Source: Spirochaetota bacterium
GTDB lineage: Bacteria; Spirochaetota; UBA12135; COTS27
DNA length: 64,000 nt
NCBI GenBank assembly: GCA_013426755.1
Contig: AP019861.1
Coordinates: forward strand, 186,001-250,000
Direction of reading: 5' to 3'
Shown: positions 62,720 to 64,000 of the stretch, piece after piece
Numbering within the stretch: the stretch's first letter is position 1
Layout of the letters: the number at the start of each line of letters is the position of its first letter
Notes under the pieces: generated by a model
What the model was told of the DNA's origin: nothing
Seen by the model: only the letters and a program-made list of their open reading frames with translations
Database searches by the model: none
Program-made: the position numbers and the translations under genes

Positions 62720-64000
62720 ATGTCAATTATTATAAAACTACGTCAATATACGAAACAACGTGAACGTCGCTGGGTAAATTCAATGGTATGGATGCTAGTC
62801 TTGAGTGGAGTAGGATTATTGCTATTGGTTGGGACTGGCTACGCCCAGCAAGCAGACGAAGTTGTGCTCAAACACAGAGGCATTTACGATGAAGTCACGA
62901 CAGCTTATCAGAAAGACCGTTATACATTGGAGCGTCCATTTGTGCGTGTCAATCCGTTTGGGAATAATCCATTGGTGGCGGAGGTGAGGTTTGCTTCTAC
63001 TAGAAACGTTAAGGTGAGTGTGTTTGTTAAAGAACTCAATGGCGGTTACAGTCGAACAGATTATAAGGAGTTCGTCAAACAGCATCGCTATCCGATCTTA
63101 GGCTTGTACCCAGCAAAAACGAATGAAATTACGCTAGTAGCAACAGATCGGAATGGTCGTAATTTTCGTAAGGAATTGACTATCAAAACGGATGCATTGC
63201 CAAGCGATTATCCAGCAATCGGCAGTGAACTTAAAGTTTTACAGCGAGATCAAACAAAACTTAGATCGGGTTATTATTTTATCATGCTTGTAAAAAGAAA
63301 ATTGCCGATGGGAGCGGTGTTTCTGTATTCAGCAATCGATAGCACAGGACAAGTACGCTGGATCAATACAGAACTCAAGGGGCATTTCTTCAAACGTACC
63401 CAATACGGTACAATGCTAGTCTCACTCGAAAATACAGCCAATCTCTACCATACGGACACGATTTATGAAATGGACGACTACGGACAGTATCTGCGTAGTT
63501 GGAAAATTCCTGATCTAGTGCATCACGAAGTGTATGTGCTTTCTAATCGCAATATGTTACTTCTATCTAATTCTAAAGAATACATTGAAGATACGATTAT
63601 TGAACTTGATTATAAGACGGGTAAGGTCATTAAAGAATGGAATGTTGGCGATTATGTTCCAGCGACACGTGACCCGTTGCCTGGCTACACGCACGTTCGA
63701 AATAAAGATTGGGCGCATTTAAATAGTCTTGATTACGATGAAAGTACCGACTTGATCTTAGTCTCTTCACGCAATCAATCTGTAATCGCTGCTATTAATA
63801 AAACGACTGGAAAATTAGCTTGGCTTTCAGGACCACATGAAAATTGGGAAGACCAGCAGCGACCGTATCTGCTCAAATTACTCAATACAAACCTTAATAA
63901 TAACAACAACAATAACATAAACAGCACAGCAGGTATTCCAGAATGGCATTGGGGGCAGCACTGCATCCGCGCCCTACCCAATGGCCGCATTCTCGTCTTC
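62720..64000 (+). CDS. Aryl-sulfate sulfotransferase, 3' end outside the window
   Basis: The ATG at 62720 opens a frame of 427 codons running off the end. A signal peptide (VNSMVWMLVLSGVGLLLLVG then TGYA) leads into the arylsulfotransferase N-terminal region. The six-bladed beta-propeller catalytic part is marked by HHEVYVLSNRNMLLLS, DWAHLNSLDYDESTDLILVSSRNQS, TGKLAWLSGPHENW and WHWGQHCIRALPNGRILVF. In the characterised enzyme a His in the propeller centre takes the sulfate group from an aryl sulfate and passes it to a phenol, in the periplasm. An Asn-rich insert (NLNNNNNNNIN, near residues 392-402) interrupts a loop. It is divergent from the ROK gene. Confidence 0.88.
   Translation, partial: MSIIIKLRQYTKQRERRWVNSMVWMLVLSGVGLLLLVGTGYAQQADEVVLKHRGIYDEVTTAYQKDRYTLERPFVRVNPFGNNPLVAEVRFASTRNVKVSVFVKELNGGYSRTDYKEFVKQHRYPILGLYPAKTNEITLVATDRNGRNFRKELTIKTDALPSDYPAIGSELKVLQRDQTKLRSGYYFIMLVKRKLPMGAVFLYSAIDSTGQVRWINTELKGHFFKRTQYGTMLVSLENTANLYHTDTIYEMDDYGQYLRSWKIPDLVHHEVYVLSNRNMLLLSNSKEYIEDTIIELDYKTGKVIKEWNVGDYVPATRDPLPGYTHVRNKDWAHLNSLDYDESTDLILVSSRNQSVIAAINKTTGKLAWLSGPHENWEDQQRPYLLKLLNTNLNNNNNNNINSTAGIPEWHWGQHCIRALPNGRILVF

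Overview
The window is AT-rich bacterial chromosome using the standard stop codons. It mixes housekeeping genes with a defence island and an unusually large amount of repetitive DNA. I cannot fix the taxon. Three things fit a spirochaete-like bacterium best, at low to moderate confidence: a RecBCD-type rather than AddAB-type recombinase, a NusA ending in a CxxC...CxxC zinc ribbon, and an IF-2 with a spirochaete-like pre-G-domain segment. CysH, HemB and an aryl-sulfate sulfotransferase indicate sulfate assimilation, tetrapyrrole synthesis and a periplasm.

Layout. 1-1049 (minus): CysH (cut by the window edge) and a DUF2061 membrane protein. 1485-17154 (plus): recC, recB, a recD-like gene and birA. 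RecC, RecB and the RecD-like protein are each much larger than their E. coli counterparts because of low-complexity insertions, and the RecD-like protein has lost its ATPase motifs. 17155-19493: a 148-bp and a 52-bp tandem array. 19494-26309: nusA, infB and rbfA, with 2.2 kb of repeats between infB and rbfA. 26644-35675: livK, livH, livM, livG and livF for branched-chain amino acid uptake, split after livK by a DUF262/DUF1524 (GmrSD-like) gene. 36896-42124: two more DUF262/DUF1524 paralogues. 42293-43705: azlC and azlD, for branched-chain amino acid export. 43727-47125 (minus): a DUF4145 protein, hemB and an M18 aminopeptidase. 47126-61292 (minus): a restriction/defence island with AIPR, an SPPY-type methyltransferase, type III Res, a DUF1828 protein and two type III Mod paralogues, plus DUF2200 and several gene fragments. 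61184-62077 (minus): a ROK sugar kinase. 62720-end (plus): aryl-sulfate sulfotransferase, cut by the window edge.

The most distinctive feature is the repeats. One family, called R1 here, is built on a 10-bp CAGATRAACR micro-repeat. It recurs at about ten sites, flanks all three DUF262 genes, and borders the type III modules. Several genes are followed by degraded copies of their own or a paralogue's 3' end (birA, azlC, DUF262, res, ROK). A direct repeat made of an aminopeptidase start plus a res tail brackets the AIPR-methyltransferase operon. Together with the ATPase-dead RecD-like protein, this points to a genome with heavy recombination or duplication. The causal link is my inference.
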